Positions 6,774 to 8,307 of a DNA stretch of 8,307 nt are shown here, piece by piece. Position 1 is the stretch's first letter; the number at the start of each line of letters is the position of its first letter. The notes beneath the pieces were generated by a model. It did not search any database. It had not been told where the DNA came from and worked only from the letters and a program-made list of their open reading frames with translations. Source of the stretch: Robiginitomaculum sp. (GTDB taxonomy: Bacteria > Pseudomonadota > Alphaproteobacteria > Caulobacterales > Maricaulaceae); the NCBI GenBank assembly GCA_002732905.1, contig NVTC01000001.1, forward strand, positions 59,724 through 68,030. The letters run 5' to 3'. The translations under genes were made by a program, and so were the position numbers.

Positions 6774-7787
6774 TTAATTGGGTAAAATAACGCTAACCGA
6801 ACTTCCGACACCGATTTTGCTTTTGATAGAAAGTCTGCCTCGGTGGCGGTTGAGAATATGCTTGGTAATGGCAAGACCGAGCCCTGTACCGCCTGTCTCG
6901 CGAGAGCGGCCCTTGTCGACACGGTAGAAACGTTCCGTCAGGCGCGGCAAGTGTTCGGGTGCGATGCCTTCGCCGTGATCCTTAATGGTGATCGTTATTT
7001 TATTTTTGCTTTGCGTAACACAGACATCAACCTTCGTTTTGGGTTCACTATATTTCAAAGCATTTTCAATTAAATTTTGAAACACTTCTATTAGTTCATC
7101 TGGATCGCCAGTTATAAGGGGTAAACTTTTAGGAACGTCCAAGACAATACGGTTTTTATATTCGGCTTTACTTTCAGAAAGTACGGTCATAATTCGCCGT
7201 AATAATTTAGGAATATCAACCTGCCCATCTGGCGGTAAATGTTCTTTGGCTTCGAGTTTAGACAAAGAAAGAAGATCGCCAACCAATCTAGACATGCGCT
7301 CAGTTTCTCCTTGCATAAGGCTGAGAAAATTATCGCGAGCGGCAACATCATCATGCGCCGGCCCTTGCAAAGTTTCCACAATGCCCATCAGGGATGTTAA
7401 GGGTGAGCGGAGTTCGTGGCTCACATTGGCGACAAAGGTAGAGCGCGATTTCTCGGCATCAATTGCAGCCGAAACGTCAAGGAGCGTAAACAAGATACAA
7501 TTTTCTCCCATGGCAACCAAAGATGCAGCGCTGGCTTTATAGGTACGCGGTGTTTGTAAATGTAACACTAGATCACAGGTTTTTAATTTCCCGGTCTTTA
7601 CCGCCATATTCAAACATTTAATCGCAGTGGGTTGGCGCACGATCCGTACAAAATCCATGCCCGTTAGCGTGGTTTCAAATAGACTTGCCGCCGCTAAATT
7701 TGCACTTTGAATTTTATAATCAAAGTCCAAGACTAGAGCGGGTTGTGGCAGTGCATCGACAATGGTTTGTAACATAACGGTATTCAT
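6774..7787 (-). CDS. phoR: phosphate regulon sensor histidine kinase PhoR, without membrane anchor
   Basis: This 337-residue histidine kinase phosphorylates PhoB. A PAS-like domain (about 8-105, ALPQPALVLDFDYKIQSAN then FVRIVRQP) comes first. The dimerisation/phosphotransfer helix follows, with H124 in FVANVSHELRSPLTSL, and then the ATPase domain: N-box with N242 in LIENALKYS, G1 DHGEGI (270-275), F-box ERFYRVD (285-291) and G2 GGTGLGLAI (299-307). E. coli PhoR (431 residues) has two N-terminal membrane helices; here none is visible. An in-frame stop at 7814-7812 with no other start codon before ATG 7787 rules out a hidden N-terminal extension. It probably senses phosphate through PhoU and the Pst complex from the cytoplasm. 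The ribosome site is weak. It lies upstream of the PHO boxes and so probably has its own promoter. Confidence 0.95.
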   Translation of the reverse strand: MNTVMLQTIVDALPQPALVLDFDYKIQSANLAAASLFETTLTGMDFVRIVRQPTAIKCLNMAVKTGKLKTCDLVLHLQTPRTYKASAASLVAMGENCILFTLLDVSAAIDAEKSRSTFVANVSHELRSPLTSLMGIVETLQGPAHDDVAARDNFLSLMQGETERMSRLVGDLLSLSKLEAKEHLPPDGQVDIPKLLRRIMTVLSESKAEYKNRIVLDVPKSLPLITGDPDELIEVFQNLIENALKYSEPKTKVDVCVTQSKNKITITIKDHGEGIAPEHLPRLTERFYRVDKGRSRETGGTGLGLAITKHILNRHRGRLSIKSKIGVGSSVSVILPN

Positions 7788-7981
7788 AAGAGTTTGGTCT
7801 TCACATCCTGATTATCTGCAATCCTACATGTATATCTATTATAAATCTACCAGGCTTCTTATGCTTAGAACATGAGAGTATACGGTCCTACCACCACTCT
7901 AAAATTTTCCTATGGAAACCCGAACAAATCGGTATAAGACAGCATACGTAATCTAGCATCATTTAATTTAGAGGAGGGCGC
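7788..7981. promoter_or_regulatory. divergent phoR/mgtE intergenic region with candidate phoR promoter
   Basis: In this 194 bp between divergent genes, the minus strand has a consensus -10 TATAAT at 7843-7838, about 50 nt before the phoR ATG. Its -35 region (near 7866-7861) is poor. No TGTCAT-type half-sites occur here, so phoR is probably not controlled by PhoB from this region. Toward mgtE, TATAAG (7933-7938) is a weak -10 candidate without a good -35. An 8 bp palindrome TACATGTA lies at 7825-7832. I see no small gene or recognisable riboswitch. Confidence 0.35.
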
Positions 7982-8307
7982 ATGTCAGAACTGTCTGAAG
8001 TCATTGAAGTGCCGCACGCCTCTTCGGCAGACTTGGATGTGGGCCATGTAGATGCCTTGCGTAAGGCTATCCAAAACGGTGATGGTGAGGCAATCCGAAA
8101 CTTGCTTGCAGATGAGCATCCAGCGGAATTGGCCGACCGATTTGAGCAATTATCATCTGATGATCGCAATGCTTTAGTGGTGCTGGCGCCGGACGTTATT
8201 AGTCCTTTGCTACTCGCTGAACTTGAAGACGAAGTGGTGGAAGATATTCTGCCTCTGTTAGAGCCTGCGCAAATTTCCAAAGCGATGAAAGAGCTGGATT
8301 CTGATGA
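7982..8307 (+). CDS. mgtE: magnesium transporter MgtE, N-terminal part (runs off the window)
   Basis: The first 108 codons are visible. The ATG at 7982 follows a strong AGGAGG ribosome site with a 4 nt spacer. After an acidic leader (MSELSEVIEVPHASSADLD) comes the MgtE N-domain, a superhelical array of short helices. It is recognisable from ALRKAIQNGDGEAIRNLLAD, EHPAELADRFEQLSSDDRNAL, APDVISPLLLAELEDEVVED and the LEPAQISKAMKELDSDD segment. In MgtE-family channels this acidic domain, with the CBS pair that follows, senses cytoplasmic magnesium and gates a C-terminal membrane pore; neither the CBS nor the membrane part is in the window. It is divergent from phoR and has no evident link to phosphate beyond adjacency. 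An N-domain plus CBS protein lacking the pore cannot be excluded from this fragment. Confidence 0.88.
   Translation, partial: MSELSEVIEVPHASSADLDVGHVDALRKAIQNGDGEAIRNLLADEHPAELADRFEQLSSDDRNALVVLAPDVISPLLLAELEDEVVEDILPLLEPAQISKAMKELDSD

Noticed and set aside
7788..7981. Magnesium riboswitch upstream of mgtE
   Set aside because: No extended conserved helices were recognisable in 194 bp, and M-box elements are known mainly from Gram-positive bacteria. A covariance-model search would settle it.
7963..8280. Minus-strand open frame of 105 codons opposite mgtE
   Set aside because: It is serine-rich and low in complexity. The plus strand encodes a clear MgtE N-domain with a strong ribosome site, so this is a shadow.
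1..8307. Novel defence system, prophage, transposon, CRISPR array or RNA gene
   Set aside because: All substantial coding DNA is assigned to known families. There are no spaced repeats, terminal inverted repeats, transposase or integrase motifs, and no tRNA- or rRNA-like segment was seen by eye.

Overview
This window carries a complete phosphate-starvation (Pho/Pst) locus on the minus strand, flanked by unrelated genes. The organism looks like an alphaproteobacterium. The reasons are a PstA with a long N-terminal periplasmic domain, a compact PhoR with a PAS domain and no membrane anchor, the gene order phoR-pstS-pstC-pstA-pstB-phoU-phoB, and a LysR-type N-terminus of a style common in that class. 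Base composition looks moderately AT-rich by eye (not counted). A marine Caulobacterales/Maricaulales-like or Rhodobacterales-like host is a guess from resemblance only.

Layout. Positions 1-200 hold the 5' part of a LysR-type regulator gene on the minus strand, running off the window. It is transcribed divergently from a gene for a small DUF4386 membrane protein (293-976, plus strand). The 92 bp between them is AT-rich and contains inverted repeats that could be the regulator's operator. The DUF4386 gene converges on phoB. From 7787 down to 1027 the minus strand encodes phoR, a 123 bp gap with the promoter, then pstS, pstC, pstA, pstB, phoU and phoB. At the right edge, mgtE (partial, plus strand) diverges from phoR across a 194 bp intergenic region.

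How it works together. PstS is a lipoprotein that captures phosphate in the periplasm. PstC and PstA form the membrane channel and PstB is the ATPase. PhoU links transporter state to the PhoR kinase, and PhoR phosphorylates PhoB. The pstS promoter region has four 11-bp-spaced PHO half-sites (two tandem PHO boxes). Because phoB is the last gene of the same tight operon, phosphorylated PhoB should raise its own synthesis. phoR lies upstream of the PHO boxes and shows no PHO box of its own. The junctions from pstS to phoB are 8 bp overlaps to 11 bp gaps. At four of the five, the stop codon forms part of the next gene's Shine-Dalgarno sequence.

I see no novel defence system, mobile element, CRISPR array or RNA gene. 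The points worth a second look are regulatory or architectural: the PHO box array, a perfect hairpin that touches the annotated pstS start, the stop-codon/ribosome-site overlaps, the soluble PhoR, and the LysR/DUF4386 pair.
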